Assembly (NCBI RefSeq): GCF_018687955.1
Contig: NZ_CP061309.1
Span: 186,001 to 250,000, forward strand
Source: Polynucleobacter ibericus
GTDB taxonomy: Bacteria > Pseudomonadota > Gammaproteobacteria > Burkholderiales > Burkholderiaceae
Reading direction: 5' to 3'
DNA: 64,000 nt
The notes beneath the pieces are model-generated. The model was not told the origin of the DNA. It made no database searches and worked only from the letters and a program-made list of their open reading frames with translations. Positions 47,882 through 58,103 of this stretch are shown here, one piece after another. Position numbers and translations under genes: made by a program. How positions within the stretch are numbered: position 1 is the stretch's first letter; each line of letters opens with the position of its first letter.

Positions 47882-48943
47882 ATGGTTAAGGTAGATGCCC
47901 TGCAAGTACACCTCAAGTCCCTGAGTTCGGGCGGGGCCTTGTTGCCGCTATATGTATTTAGTGGTGATGAGCCCTTGCTCATGATGGAGGCTATGGATCA
48001 ACTGAGATCTGCCGCCAAGAAGCAAAACTTTACTGAGCGTGAAGTCCTGTTGCAGGAGCGTGGATTTGATTGGAGTGCCCTGTTAAATGCAGGCCAAACC
48101 ATGTCTTTGTTTGGTGATAAGCGTTGGGTAGAATTGCGCATACCGACTGGAAAGCCTGGGCGTGATGGTGCTGATGCCCTGAAACAGTTTGCATCTCAAA
48201 TCGCTTCGCAATCAACGGGTTCAGAAGGTCCAGATACCGTGGTTTGCATTGTCCTACCTCGCTTAGACGGCAAGACAAAGACCTCTGCATGGTTTAGCGC
48301 TATAGACGATGTTGGCATGGCTATTCAAATTGATTCTTTGGATCGTAGTCACTTGCCTCAGTGGATTGCTGGGAGATTAAAGCGCCAAGAACAAGCAGTT
48401 GAAGCTGGTCCAGAAGGTCAACGTGCACTGGAATTTATTGCCGATCAGGTTGAGGGTAATTTAATTGCAGCCCACCAAGAAATTCTGAAGCTGGGTTTGT
48501 TGTACCCCACCGGAAAGTTAACTGAAGAGCAAATTCGTTCTTCTATCCTAAAGGTGGCGCGCTATAACGTCTTTGAATTAACCGAAGCAATGCTTGCCGG
48601 TGATTTAGCTCGGTTAAATCGGATGCTAGATGGCTTAAAAGGTGAGGGCGAGCCACTCGTGTTGATTCTGTGGAGCGTAACAGAAGAGCTTCGGATACTA
48701 TCTAAGCTCAAGGTAGCAAGCGATGCTGGTGAGTCTGTGCAAAATCTGATGCGGGCTAACCGTATTTGGGGAAATAAAGAGCGTTTATACCCAGCAGCAT
48801 TAAGAAGGGTGCAGCCTCTCAAGTTACGCAGAGCAATGCAGGTTGCTGCAGGCTTGGATCGTCAGGTAAAGGGCTTGTATGCACCAGATTTGCCTGCAGA
48901 TCCCTGGGATGGTTTGCGTTTGGTCGGAAATTTGTTGCGTTAA
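47882..48943 (+). CDS. holA: DNA polymerase III subunit delta
   Basis: The 353-residue delta subunit of the clamp loader, which opens the sliding clamp. The N-terminal DNA_pol3_delta region starts with LLPLYVFSGDEPLLMMEAMDQ, and the collar domain has YNVFELTEAMLAGD near residue 220. The C-terminus keeps LRLVGNLLR. It lies 17 bp after lptE and 32 bp before proA on the same strand. Confidence 0.95.
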   Translation: MVKVDALQVHLKSLSSGGALLPLYVFSGDEPLLMMEAMDQLRSAAKKQNFTEREVLLQERGFDWSALLNAGQTMSLFGDKRWVELRIPTGKPGRDGADALKQFASQIASQSTGSEGPDTVVCIVLPRLDGKTKTSAWFSAIDDVGMAIQIDSLDRSHLPQWIAGRLKRQEQAVEAGPEGQRALEFIADQVEGNLIAAHQEILKLGLLYPTGKLTEEQIRSSILKVARYNVFELTEAMLAGDLARLNRMLDGLKGEGEPLVLILWSVTEELRILSKLKVASDAGESVQNLMRANRIWGNKERLYPAALRRVQPLKLRRAMQVAAGLDRQVKGLYAPDLPADPWDGLRLVGNLLR

Positions 48944-48975
48944 GCAGAGTGAAACTAGACACAAGAGATTAAGAA

Positions 48976-50253
48976 ATGAGTTCAGCTATTAAAGAAATGA
49001 TGCAGGATATCGGGATGCGAGCGCGAGCTGCATCGCGTGCAATGGCGCGTGCATCTAGCGAGCAAAAGAATCAATCGTTATTACACATTGCTAAAGTCGT
49101 TCGTCAAAAATCAGATGAAATACAAAAGGTGAATCAAGTAGATGTAGAGCGTGCTAAGGCTAATAGGCAAGATGCTGCCTTTATTGATCGCTTAACCATG
49201 ACTCCAAAAACTATTGAAACGATGGCGCTCGGGCTAGAGCAAATTGTTTCTTTGGAGGATCCGATTGGAAAAATTACGCCATTACAAAAGCAAGCCTCAG
49301 GAATTGAACTTGGTCAGATGCGAGTTCCGCTCGGTGTGATTGGCATTATTTATGAGTCTCGTCCTAATGTCACCATTGATGCAGCTGCCCTCTGCTTAAA
49401 GTCAGGTAATGCAGTGATTTTGCGTGGCGGTTCAGAGGCAATTGATTCTAATACCCTGTTAGCTCAAATTATTCAGGATGGCCTAGCTGCCGCTGGATTG
49501 CCTAAAGATGCGGTACAAGTAGTGACGACAACGGATCGCAGTGCGGTGGGTGAGATGATCACCATGACTCAATATATTGATGTGATCGTGCCACGTGGCG
49601 GCAAGAGCTTGATTGCCCGATTAATAGCTGAAGCGCGCGTTCCAATGATTAAGCATTTAGATGGTATTTGTCATACCTATATTGATGCTGAAGCTGATAT
49701 AGCAATGGCTGTGAAGGTTTGCGATAACGCCAAGACCCAAAGATATGCCCCATGTAATGCGATGGAGACCTTGCTAGTAAATCAAGAGATTGCTAATCAA
49801 GTATTGCCAATTTTGTGCAAGATTTATCAAGATAAGGGCGTTGAGCTACGGGTCGATCAATTAACTCGTAAGACTCTTGAAGCTAATGGCTTTCAGAATT
49901 TAGTTGATGCCAAAGAAGAAGATTGGCAAACAGAATATTTAGCGCCAATCTTGTCTATCAAAACGGTAGCCAATATTGATGAGGCCATGAATCATATTGA
50001 GCAATATGGCAGCAAGCATACGGATGCCATTATTACGAATAACAAGGCCAAAGCTGATCGTTTCTTGCGTGAGGTAGATAGTGCGAGTGTGATGGTGAAT
50101 GCCAGCACGCGCTTTGCCGATGGCTTTGAATATGGCTTGGGAGCTGAAATCGGGATTTCAAATGACAAGCTACATGCTCGTGGCCCTGTTGGTTTAGATG
50201 GTTTGACCTCCTTGAAATATATCGTCATGGGTCATGGCGAGATTCGCACTTAA
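48976..50253 (+). CDS. proA: Gamma-glutamyl phosphate reductase
   Basis: A 425-residue aldehyde-dehydrogenase-fold enzyme, second step of proline synthesis after ProB (6571-7365). Motifs: [34 protein letters not shown], and the catalytic Cys region [18 protein letters not shown]-terminal [16 protein letters not shown] is typical. It is unlinked to proB, as usual in Burkholderiales. Follows holA. Confidence 0.97.
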   Translation: MSSAIKEMMQDIGMRARAASRAMARASSEQKNQSLLHIAKVVRQKSDEIQKVNQVDVERAKANRQDAAFIDRLTMTPKTIETMALGLEQIVSLEDPIGKITPLQKQASGIELGQMRVPLGVIGIIYESRPNVTIDAAALCLKSGNAVILRGGSEAIDSNTLLAQIIQDGLAAAGLPKDAVQVVTTTDRSAVGEMITMTQYIDVIVPRGGKSLIARLIAEARVPMIKHLDGICHTYIDAEADIAMAVKVCDNAKTQRYAPCNAMETLLVNQEIANQVLPILCKIYQDKGVELRVDQLTRKTLEANGFQNLVDAKEEDWQTEYLAPILSIKTVANIDEAMNHIEQYGSKHTDAIITNNKAKADRFLREVDSASVMVNASTRFADGFEYGLGAEIGISNDKLHARGPVGLDGLTSLKYIVMGHGEIRT

Positions 50254-50275
50254 ATTTAATTAGAGTAAATTCACT

Positions 50276-50701
50276 ATGAGCAATGCCTACCTCTGGGTTA
50301 AAACCTTTCACATCGTATTTATTACCTCTTGGTTTGCCGGCTTATTTTATTTACCGAGAATTTTTGTGAATCTGGCTGAAGAGAAAAATACTGAGGCTTA
50401 TGCTCGTTTACTGGGTATGGCTGACCGACTCTTTCGGTTCATGACCATTTTGGCAGTACCAGCAGTATTGCTGGGCCTAGCACTTTGGCTTCATTTTGGT
50501 ATTGGTCGTGGCGATGCGTGGATGCACGCCAAATTATTTTTTGTAATCTTGGTAATCGGCTACCACCATGCATGTTTAAGCTTGCTCAAGAAATTCCGTA
50601 TCGGCATCAATAAGCGATCAGGCGTTTGGTTTCGTTGGTTTAACGAAGTTCCGGTGATCTTGCTGGTCATTATTGTGGCTTTGGTGCTGTTTAAGCCATA
50701 A
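50276..50701 (+). CDS. hemJ: HemJ-like protoporphyrinogen oxidase / CopD family membrane protein
   Basis: A 141-residue protein with about four membrane segments and conserved His (His12 in VKTFHIVF, and the KLFFVILVIGYHHAC stretch), matching the HemJ family that oxidises protoporphyrinogen IX in bacteria lacking HemG or HemY. hemL, for an early step of the same pathway, is 1.7 kb downstream. The family is also annotated CopD-like, so a copper role is an alternative. It lies 22 bp after proA. Confidence 0.85.
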   Translation: MSNAYLWVKTFHIVFITSWFAGLFYLPRIFVNLAEEKNTEAYARLLGMADRLFRFMTILAVPAVLLGLALWLHFGIGRGDAWMHAKLFFVILVIGYHHACLSLLKKFRIGINKRSGVWFRWFNEVPVILLVIIVALVLFKP

Positions 50702-50744
50702 ACATAATTTATATTTTTAATACCTTTTTAAGACTGTTAGCCCC

Positions 50745-52187
50745 ATGAGATTTTTTGTAGTTTGCCCAGGCGGTTTGGAAGTTCCGCTTGCACAGGAGCT
50801 GGCAGAGATTGCTGGACGCCCAGAATGTAAGGCATTGGGAGCATGGGTCATTGATCCCACCCCAACTAGTCCTACAGGCGGTGTTGGCCTTGCCGCACCA
50901 TTATCAGCTGCCATGGCGCTGAACTTGCATTCACGGATTGCAAGCCGTGTACTGTTGCAAATGGCGCAATCCCCTTATAGGCAAGAAGAAGACCTATATA
51001 AGTTAGCTAGTGGTTTGGCATGGGAGGAGTGGTTTACCTCTAAGCAAACTTTACGCGTGGATGTCACAGCGCATCGCTCTCCATTAAAGAGTTTAAATTT
51101 TGCAACACTCAAAATTAAAGATGCGATTGTGGATCGCTTGCGTGATGTAACAGGTGATCGACCCAGTATTGATACTGCTTTTCCGGATGTTCGGGTACAA
51201 GCCCATTTAACGTCAACCCAAGTCACAATCTATCTAGATACCTCAGGTGAAGCCTTGTTTAAGCGCGGTTGGCGTGATGAAAAAGGAGATGCACCCCTAA
51301 AAGAAAATTTAGCTGCAGGTATTCTTTCAATCACTGCTTGGAAACCTGGCCAGGCTTTATTTGATCCGATGTGCGGTAGTGGCACCTTTTTGATTGAAGC
51401 TGCCCAAATGACTTTGTCCATTCCGCCAGGTGCGATTCGTGCGGGAATGTATGGTGATGATGCCAAGCCAAGTCGTTTGGCTTATCGCCCACTGGTGACC
51501 TCTGCCCACGGTTTCGGGTTTCAAAGGTTGAAGCCTTTCAATGAAACTACTGAGCAAAAGCGCTGGGTAGATTTAAAAGAAGCCGTACTTGCGCAGATGC
51601 TAGAAAAGCGTAAACAATACCCGAGTGTTGATGCATTAAAAATTAGTGGCGGCGATATTAATGAAAAATTAGTATCGATGTTCAAGGGTAATTGGCAAAG
51701 AGCGCAGTTACCAGATCAACCGGCAGTTCGCCAGGTTGATGCTTTAGCTGCCAAGCCACCAGGCGGTATTAGTGAGGGTGTGATGTTATTAAATCCTCCC
51801 TATGGCGAGCGTCTGGTGATTAAGGGTGGTCGGGGACAAGACCGTGCTTCTGCTCAAAATGAGCAATACGATGATGTTGATGAGCCTGAAAATCGCTTTG
51901 AGATGAATCTAGAAACAGGGCGTCAAAGCGCTAAGCGTTCAAGTCGTGAGTCTTTGAAGAAGTTGCAAGCACAAGAAGAGCAGGATCCAAAGTTTGTTGA
52001 GTTTTTACGCCAGTTTGGACAGCATCTTAAGGACGATTTTGGTGGATGGAATATATTTGTTCTGACTGCGGATATGGCTCTGCCGGGACAATTGCGTATT
52101 AAAGAATCCAAGCGCACACCTTTATTTAATGGCCCGCTTGAGTGTCGTTTATTCAAGTTTGAAATGCATGTCAAGCGACCGGCTTAA
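50745..52187 (+). CDS. THUMP-domain class I rRNA methyltransferase (RlmL-like N-terminal half)
   Basis: A 480-residue methyltransferase. An N-terminal THUMP region (about 1-160) for RNA binding is followed by a SAM domain with FDPMCGSGTFLIEAAQM and the catalytic NPPYGER for an amino-group target on guanine. It resembles the RlmL half of E. coli RlmKL (23S rRNA m2G2445), without the RlmK half. Between the motifs there is a long insert and a charged stretch (about 375-400). It sits between hemJ and rubredoxin on the same strand. Confidence 0.88.
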   Translation: MRFFVVCPGGLEVPLAQELAEIAGRPECKALGAWVIDPTPTSPTGGVGLAAPLSAAMALNLHSRIASRVLLQMAQSPYRQEEDLYKLASGLAWEEWFTSKQTLRVDVTAHRSPLKSLNFATLKIKDAIVDRLRDVTGDRPSIDTAFPDVRVQAHLTSTQVTIYLDTSGEALFKRGWRDEKGDAPLKENLAAGILSITAWKPGQALFDPMCGSGTFLIEAAQMTLSIPPGAIRAGMYGDDAKPSRLAYRPLVTSAHGFGFQRLKPFNETTEQKRWVDLKEAVLAQMLEKRKQYPSVDALKISGGDINEKLVSMFKGNWQRAQLPDQPAVRQVDALAAKPPGGISEGVMLLNPPYGERLVIKGGRGQDRASAQNEQYDDVDEPENRFEMNLETGRQSAKRSSRESLKKLQAQEEQDPKFVEFLRQFGQHLKDDFGGWNIFVLTADMALPGQLRIKESKRTPLFNGPLECRLFKFEMHVKRPA

Positions 52188-52252
52188 GTGACCATAAAAC
52201 CGTAAAATAAGTAATAAGCTAAAACAAGCAAAGATAAGCGGAGAGAAAAGCG

Positions 52253-52423
52253 ATGGAATTTAAAACGTATATGTGTTTGATCTGCGGTTGGGTTTATGAC
52301 GAAGCCGCTGGATTGCCTGATGAAGGCATTGCACCAGGAACACTTTGGAAAGATGTGCCGATGAACTGGACTTGCCCAGAGTGTGGTGCTCGTAAAGAAG
52401 ATTTTGAAATGATGGCAATTTAA
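52253..52423 (+). CDS. rubA: Rubredoxin
   Basis: A 56-residue protein with the two iron-binding CxxC pairs: [11 protein letters not shown] (Cys8, Cys11) and [13 protein letters not shown] (Cys41, Cys44). A single Fe is held by four Cys, giving a small cytosolic electron carrier. The start is ATG at 52253 with AAGCGGAGAG upstream. It lies 11 bp before hemL. In this family it can feed electrons to alkane hydroxylases or oxidative-stress reductases; no such partner is in the window. Confidence 0.95.
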   Translation: MEFKTYMCLICGWVYDEAAGLPDEGIAPGTLWKDVPMNWTCPECGARKEDFEMMAI

Positions 52424-52434
52424 TTAAAATAATA

Positions 52435-53736
52435 ATGGCAAAAGTAGATCAAAACGAGGCGCTATTTGAGCGTGCGCAAAAGACAATTCCTGGGGGAGTG
52501 AATTCTCCAGTGAGAGCTTTCCGTCAAGTAGGCGGAGTTCCCCGTTTTGTTACTAAAGCTAAAGGCCCCTACTTTTGGGATGCCAACGATCAGCGCTATA
52601 TCGACTTGATTATGTCTTGGGGTCCTATGATTGTGGGCCATGCAAATCCAGAAGTAGTAGCTGCGGTACAAAAAGCAGCTGAGACTAGTTTTAGTTATGG
52701 TGCACCCACTCAAGGTGAGATCGAATTAGCTGAGCGCATTTGCGCTTTGATACCAAGCGTTGAGCAGGTACGCATGGTTTCGAGTGGAACAGAGGCAACA
52801 ATGAGCGCCTTGCGTTTAGCTCGTGGCTACACCGGTCGTGATTTGATTATCAAGTTTGAGGGTTGCTATCACGGTCATGCCGATAGTCTTCTAGTAAAAG
52901 CGGGTTCTGGCTTATTAACCTTTGCTGACTCCACACAGAATGCACCGTCCTCTGGTGGCGTTCCACAGGATTTGGTAAAACATACCTTAGTTCTGCCTTA
53001 CAACGATGTGGCTGCAATTGAAGAGGTATTTAAAAAACAGGGCGATCAAATTGCTGCAGTGATTATTGAACCAATTGCAGGCAATATGAATTTGATTCAG
53101 CCTTCAAAAGAATTCTTATCTGCTATACGTCATCTGACTAGCAAGCATGGCAGTGTTTTAATTTATGACGAAGTAATGACCGGCTTTAGGGTAGCCCTAG
53201 GCGGTGCTCAATCCTTGCAAGGCATTACTCCGGATCTGACTTGCTTGGGCAAGGTAATGGGTGGAGGTATGCCGATGGCAGCTTTTGGCGGCAAGAAAGA
53301 AATCATGTCTAAGCTTGCCCCGTTAGGAAATGTTTATCAGGCGGGAACCTTATCTGGCAATCCAGTAGCGGTCGCTGCAGGCTTGAAGACCTTGGAGATT
53401 ATTTCTCGGGAAGGTTTCTTTGAGTGTTTAACTGGTCAGACAGAAAAGTTGATGGCAAGATTAAAACAAGCAGCTGATAAGGCAAGTGTCCCTTTTGCAG
53501 TAGATAGTGTTGGCGGTATGTTTGGGTTTTACTTTGCCGATCAAGTACCAACTACATTTGAAGCAGTCACTAAAACCAATATTGATGCTTTTAAGAAATT
53601 CTTTCATCTGATGTTAGATGAAGGAGTGTACTTAGCACCATCAGCGTATGAAGCAGGATTTACTTCGATTGCCCATGACAATGCAGTGATTGATGCTATC
53701 GTTACTGCTGCTGAAAGTTCATTCAAAAAACTATAA
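52435..53736 (+). CDS. hemL: Glutamate-1-semialdehyde 2,1-aminomutase
   Basis: A 433-residue PLP enzyme that makes 5-aminolevulinate for haem and other tetrapyrroles. Motifs: [11 protein letters not shown] at the start, [20 protein letters not shown], the [15 protein letters not shown] loop, and the PLP Lys in [18 protein letters not shown]. Length is normal. It follows rubA by 11 bp and converges on apaH. Confidence 0.98.
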   Translation: MAKVDQNEALFERAQKTIPGGVNSPVRAFRQVGGVPRFVTKAKGPYFWDANDQRYIDLIMSWGPMIVGHANPEVVAAVQKAAETSFSYGAPTQGEIELAERICALIPSVEQVRMVSSGTEATMSALRLARGYTGRDLIIKFEGCYHGHADSLLVKAGSGLLTFADSTQNAPSSGGVPQDLVKHTLVLPYNDVAAIEEVFKKQGDQIAAVIIEPIAGNMNLIQPSKEFLSAIRHLTSKHGSVLIYDEVMTGFRVALGGAQSLQGITPDLTCLGKVMGGGMPMAAFGGKKEIMSKLAPLGNVYQAGTLSGNPVAVAAGLKTLEIISREGFFECLTGQTEKLMARLKQAADKASVPFAVDSVGGMFGFYFADQVPTTFEAVTKTNIDAFKKFFHLMLDEGVYLAPSAYEAGFTSIAHDNAVIDAIVTAAESSFKKL

Positions 53737-53762
53737 ATAAGCTTTTGGTCACAAGTGAGCTT

Positions 53763-54602
53763 TCACATTCTGAGTGGGTGGTCATAGCCACTCACCTGAA
53801 TGATCTCTAAATTTTTGGAGTCTTTATTTGAGTCTGCTATTTCAAGGGCAGTGAGCTTTCCACCCCAAACACAACCTGTGTCTAGGCCGATGACATTGTG
53901 CTTGCGGAGTAAACCCAATGTGGACCAGTGCCCAAAGTAAATTAAGGCATCAGCAGTTTTTCTCTTGGGAGCCATGAACCAAGGGGTATAGCCTTTCGGG
54001 CCATCCTCTAGACCTTCCTTGCTCTCAAATTCCATTTGACCTGTCGGGCTGCAAAAACGCATTCTAGTGAGTGCGTTGGTGATGACGCGTAAGCGTTCAT
54101 AACCTTTTAGGGAATTACTCCACTTGTTGGGAGTGTTGCCATACATATTGCCTAAAAAGGTTTTGTAAGACTTGCTACGAAGCGCCTTTTCCACTTCTTG
54201 AGCACATTCAATCGTTTGTTGTAAATCCCATTGCGGCAATACACCTGCATGCACCGTCAGAACCTTGCCATTAGAGAGTGCCATAGGGCGCTGCCGAATC
54301 CAGTGAATCAACTCGGCACGATCGGGGGCATGCAAAATAGGTTCTACAGTATCCAGTCCTTTGGTTTTACGAAGACCAGCATCAATAGCCAGAAGGTGTA
54401 AATCATGATTGCCTAAAATGCATTCAGCACGACCAGACTCTTGCAGGGTCTTGAGTTGCCGCAAAGCCCCCAATGAATCAGGACCACGATTAACCAAGTC
54501 TCCCAGAAAAATCATTTTGGATTTCGGTGGAAGTTTTTTGACTAAAGCCTTTAATGAGGGTGCGCAGCCTTGTACGTCACCTACGGCATATATCTTGCTC
54601 AT
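53763..54602 (-). CDS. apaH: Symmetrical bis(5'-nucleosyl)-tetraphosphatase ApaH
   Basis: A 279-residue calcineurin-like phosphatase that cleaves Ap4A to two ADP and can remove NpnN caps from RNA. Metal-site motifs are GDVQGC, GDLVNRGPDSL and GNHDLHLLA, in this order, with HAGVLPQWD further on. It lies downstream of phrB (39 bp) on the same strand. RppH in this window acts on a related 5'-end pathway. Confidence 0.96.
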   Translation of the reverse strand: MSKIYAVGDVQGCAPSLKALVKKLPPKSKMIFLGDLVNRGPDSLGALRQLKTLQESGRAECILGNHDLHLLAIDAGLRKTKGLDTVEPILHAPDRAELIHWIRQRPMALSNGKVLTVHAGVLPQWDLQQTIECAQEVEKALRSKSYKTFLGNMYGNTPNKWSNSLKGYERLRVITNALTRMRFCSPTGQMEFESKEGLEDGPKGYTPWFMAPKRKTADALIYFGHWSTLGLLRKHNVIGLDTGCVWGGKLTALEIADSNKDSKNLEIIQVSGYDHPLRM

Positions 54603-54641
54603 ACCTTATCTTAAAGCGGAAATACAAAGATATTGCTGGGG

Positions 54642-56114
54642 CTAAGCAATTTTTTTGACGACGCTATATCGCACCAGAGTCTTTTTACGCGCTTCATCAT
54701 GATCAACCACCGGTAAGGGGTAATCTCTTCCCATAACGATGCCTGCAGCCTCGAGCTCTATATGACCGGCTTTCCAGGGGGCATGAATTGTCTTCTTGGA
54801 AAGCTTATCGAGCTGAGGAAGGTAGCGTTTGATGAACTTACCTTCAGGGTCAAATTTCTCTGATTGGGTAATGGGGTTAAAGATTCGGAAATAAGGCTGA
54901 GCATCACAGCCTGATGAAGATGCCCACTGCCAACCACCGTTATTAGAAGACAGTTCAAAGTCATTGAGGTGCTCTGCAAAATAAGCCTCGCCCCAGCGCC
55001 AGTCAATACCAAGATCCTTTGTAAGAAAGCTGGCCACCACCATCCGTAAGCGGTTGTGCATATAGCCACTTTGATTGAGTTGATGCATTGCTGCATCAAC
55101 AAGTGGGTAACCCGTTTTACCTTCACACCAAGCCGTAAATAATTTCTTGGCTGAGGCGCCGCTCTCCCAGGCAATATTGTCGTAATCAGGCTTAAATGAT
55201 GCGCCCTGTGCAAGGCGCGGATGATTGGCCAGAATCATGAAATAGAAATCGCGCCAGATTAATTCACTTAACCAAATCGTTGCACCCATGCTGCCAGCCA
55301 GCATACGGCGATGTGCTTCGCGTACTAACCCCCTGATAGATAGCATGCCAAAGCGTAAATGGGTGGAGAGGTAACTCACTCCCTTAATTGCTGGAAAGTC
55401 TCTACCTACTTGGTACTGGTCTATACGAGTGAGAAAGTCTTCTAAAAAAGCTTGACCACCGTCTGAGCCAGGTGGCAAATAGCTCTCAATACCGGTAGAG
55501 CAAAAGCCCATTGACTCTAGCGAGGGGAGTGGCTCATTCAGTTTTTTGGGAATGGCTGCAAACTGACCTGGTTTTGGTTTGCATGCATAAGCTGCCAGAT
55601 CTTTTTCTTGCAGCGTTTTGAGCCAATTATTTTTGTAAGGGGTAAAGATGGAAAAGACGGTATTCGAATTGGTGAGAATTTCTTTCTTCTCAAAGATCAC
55701 CTGATCTTTAAAAGTCTCAAAACCAATACCTTGTTTTTCTAATTGTGCTTTAACGATCTCGTCGCGTTCGATAGCTGAAGGTTCATAGTCGTGATTGGTA
55801 AAGACGGTGTTTACACCCAAATCTTTGGCAATTTCTGGAATGCATTGGGTTGGCTTACCAAAGCGGACAATCAGCCCCCCGCCTTGTTTTCGTAGTGCAT
55901 CGTCAATTTGCTTGATACCTTGCCAAATGAAGTCAACCCGACGGTCGTGCTTTAGCCCATTGGCCTCTGGCTCACCTTTCAGTAGGGGTTTGAGAATATC
56001 GGTATCAAAAATGAAGGCAAGCCAAACCTGGCCACATTCTTTGAGGGCGTGGTGAAGGGCGGCATTGTCATAAAGACGAAGATCGCGGCGGAGCCAAACA
56101 AGTGCTTTTTGCAT
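54642..56114 (-). CDS. phrB: Deoxyribodipyrimidine photo-lyase
   Basis: A 490-residue class I CPD photolyase that repairs UV pyrimidine dimers with blue light. The N-terminal Rossmann part starts LVWLRRDLRLYDNAALHHA. The FAD-binding C-terminal domain includes TGYPLVDAAMHQLNQSGYMHNR and NNGGWQWASSSGCDAQPYFRIFNP, in which the Trp pair for electron transfer and dimer binding is kept. Useful for an organism in sunlit water. It is divergent from the YdcF-like gene with 76 bp between starts. Confidence 0.96.
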   Translation of the reverse strand: MQKALVWLRRDLRLYDNAALHHALKECGQVWLAFIFDTDILKPLLKGEPEANGLKHDRRVDFIWQGIKQIDDALRKQGGGLIVRFGKPTQCIPEIAKDLGVNTVFTNHDYEPSAIERDEIVKAQLEKQGIGFETFKDQVIFEKKEILTNSNTVFSIFTPYKNNWLKTLQEKDLAAYACKPKPGQFAAIPKKLNEPLPSLESMGFCSTGIESYLPPGSDGGQAFLEDFLTRIDQYQVGRDFPAIKGVSYLSTHLRFGMLSIRGLVREAHRRMLAGSMGATIWLSELIWRDFYFMILANHPRLAQGASFKPDYDNIAWESGASAKKLFTAWCEGKTGYPLVDAAMHQLNQSGYMHNRLRMVVASFLTKDLGIDWRWGEAYFAEHLNDFELSSNNGGWQWASSSGCDAQPYFRIFNPITQSEKFDPEGKFIKRYLPQLDKLSKKTIHAPWKAGHIELEAAGIVMGRDYPLPVVDHDEARKKTLVRYSVVKKIA

Positions 56115-56190
56115 AGCCCATATATTAGGGCTTATTCGGCCAAAGTGCTGAAGGCCTAATGGCTAGAACAGGTTAAGATCAATAGTAAAT

Positions 56191-57000
56191 ATGGATACGA
56201 TCTTTTTTATTCTTGCAAATGTGGTGCAGTTTTGTATTGAGCCATTAAATTGGCTTTTGATCTTCTTGCCACTGAGTCTACTTTTTCTATCCCTCAGAAA
56301 GCCAGCGCTTTGTAAGCGGTTTCTAGTATTGGCGCTACTCGACCTGGTCCTTGTTGGCTGGATACCGAGCGCGGAGGTTTTTTTAAGGGCGTTAGAAGAT
56401 ATAGTGCCTAAAACTACGATTTCCGAACTTTCTGAAAAGGATATTGGTGGGATCATTATTTTGGGTGGTGCAATTGAAGGTGGCCAGATTTCAATTGATA
56501 GGGGGGAGGTGTCTGTTGGGTCCTCCGCTGAGCGCATCACCAAGGCATTTGAGTTGATTCGTAAATACCCTGATCTCCCTTATATTTTTAGTGGTTACTC
56601 AGGACGTTTGTTGCCTCAGGGCCTATCTGAAGCAGATGCATTTAAACAGCTTGTTCAAGAGCAGGGCCTGAATCAGGCTATGGCGCACTATGAGAATCGG
56701 TCCCGCAATACTTATGAGAATGTCCTTTTCATAAAGCCTATGATTGCAGAATATGGATCTAAGAGTGATTCTGATCAACCCAAACCTTGGCTTTTAATAA
56801 CCTCAGCAAGTCATATGTATCGATCGGTAAAAATTTTTCAGAAACAGGGAATTCAAGTTATTCCAGTGCCAGTGGATTACCAAACGGCCAATACCCCGCA
56901 CTGGTGGAGGTTTGATCTGGAGGATGGAGCTGAAAATTGGAATAAATTGGCTCATGAAGTCATTGGTCTTATAGGTTACTGGGTTACTGGAAAGATCTAG
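56191..57000 (+). CDS. YdcF/ElyC-type DUF218 membrane protein
   Basis: A 269-residue protein. Two N-terminal membrane segments (about 12-32 and 43-60) precede a DUF218 domain: IIILGGAIEGG, ITKAFELIRKYPDLPYIFSGYSG, and ENRSRNTYENVLFIKP, ending with a SASHMYRSV and PVPVDY stretch. Related E. coli ElyC and YdcF act in envelope biogenesis or bind SAM, but activity here is unknown. Divergent from phrB and 22 bp before yqgE. Confidence 0.85.
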   Translation: MDTIFFILANVVQFCIEPLNWLLIFLPLSLLFLSLRKPALCKRFLVLALLDLVLVGWIPSAEVFLRALEDIVPKTTISELSEKDIGGIIILGGAIEGGQISIDRGEVSVGSSAERITKAFELIRKYPDLPYIFSGYSGRLLPQGLSEADAFKQLVQEQGLNQAMAHYENRSRNTYENVLFIKPMIAEYGSKSDSDQPKPWLLITSASHMYRSVKIFQKQGIQVIPVPVDYQTANTPHWWRFDLEDGAENWNKLAHEVIGLIGYWVTGKI

Positions 57001-57022
57001 ATATTCGGTAAAATGGGCTCAT

Positions 57023-57667
57023 ATGACCTCGGCTAAAAAAGCACCCCTTGCTTCAGATACAGCGCCTTCGCCAGAGTCAATAATTTCTTTTTCTGCAGAC
57101 CACCTAGCCAATCAATTTCTGATTGCAATGCCAGGTATGGTGGATCCTAATTTTGCGGGTTCTGTAATCTATCTTTTTGAGCATACCCAGAGAGGGGCGA
57201 TGGGGCTGGTAGTGAATAGACCTACCGAAGTTGACCTAGCTACTCTGTTTGACAAAATAGAACTCAAATTAGAAATTGCACCTTTGCTAGAACAGCCAGT
57301 GTATTTCGGTGGTCCAGTGCAAGTTGAGCGTGGCTTTGTTTTGCATGAATCCAATCCCAATCTTTCTTACAGCTCTTCCTTGGTAATTCCTGGTGGCTTA
57401 ACTATGACTACCTCTAAGGATGTTCTTGAGGCAGTTGCTGTAGGTAACGGCCCCAGAAAATTTTTGATGACTCTTGGGTATGCTGGTTGGGGTGCTGGGC
57501 AACTCGAGGAAGAAATTACTTTAAATGGCTGGATGAATGTGCCACTTTCGCGTGAGCAAATGAGTGAAATTATTTTCAATACGCCTTTTAGTCAGCGCTA
57601 TGAAAAAGCCATGAGCCATCTTGGTTTTGATTTATCTCATCTTTCTGGTGAGGCGGGACATGCTTAA
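57023..57667 (+). CDS. YqgE/AlgH family protein
   Basis: A 214-residue YqgE/AlgH family protein. Core motifs are HLANQFLIAMPGMVDPNFAGSVIYL-type start, RGAMGLVVNRPTEVDLATLF, and GYAGWGAGQLEEEI. Its biochemical role is not established; in Pseudomonas AlgH affects alginate genes. It overlaps ruvX by 8 bp and opens the group yqgE-ruvX-pyrR-pyrB, which is normal in this class. The first about 25 residues are a low-complexity leader. Confidence 0.9.
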   Translation: MTSAKKAPLASDTAPSPESIISFSADHLANQFLIAMPGMVDPNFAGSVIYLFEHTQRGAMGLVVNRPTEVDLATLFDKIELKLEIAPLLEQPVYFGGPVQVERGFVLHESNPNLSYSSSLVIPGGLTMTTSKDVLEAVAVGNGPRKFLMTLGYAGWGAGQLEEEITLNGWMNVPLSREQMSEIIFNTPFSQRYEKAMSHLGFDLSHLSGEAGHA

Positions 57668-58076
57668 GTCGAGCCCTAATTCAGCTGCAGTCCCAGGGAC
57701 TGTGATGGCTTTTGATTATGGTCTGCGGCGGGTAGGGGTTGCGGTTGGCAATACTGTGACTAAACTGGGTCAGCCCCTCAGGACTATTGCCGCTCCCAAT
57801 GCAGATGGTTTGTTTCGTGAAATAGAGTGTCTTCTAGGGGAGTGGGCCCCCAATCAGCTGGTGGTTGGACTTCCCATGCACCCAGATGGCGCTGAGCATG
57901 AAATGACCGCTAAAGCTAAGCGCTTTGGCAATCAGCTTCATGGTCGCTTTGGTTTGCCCGTAAGCTGGGTGGACGAGCGATATACATCAGCAGTTTTAGA
58001 GGGCAGCTCTCAGATGCGGGACAATCTAGATGCGCACTCTGCCGTGTTAATTTTGGAGCAATATTTTGCTGGGTAA
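57660..58076 (+). CDS. ruvX: Putative Holliday junction resolvase RuvX/YqgF
   Basis: A 138-residue RNase H-fold protein. The family's FDYGLRRVGVAVGN motif at the start supplies the catalytic Asp, and VVGLPMHPDG and SWVDERYTSA follow. E. coli YqgF processes the 5' end of 16S rRNA; a Holliday junction resolvase role is the older annotation. Internal ATG at 57660 is chosen; longer frames would run into yqgE. 8-bp overlap with yqgE suggests coupled translation. Confidence 0.92.
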   Translation: MLKSSPNSAAVPGTVMAFDYGLRRVGVAVGNTVTKLGQPLRTIAAPNADGLFREIECLLGEWAPNQLVVGLPMHPDGAEHEMTAKAKRFGNQLHGRFGLPVSWVDERYTSAVLEGSSQMRDNLDAHSAVLILEQYFAG

Positions 58077-58103
58077 AAGAAATAATGGTGTTAGAACTAA
58101 ATC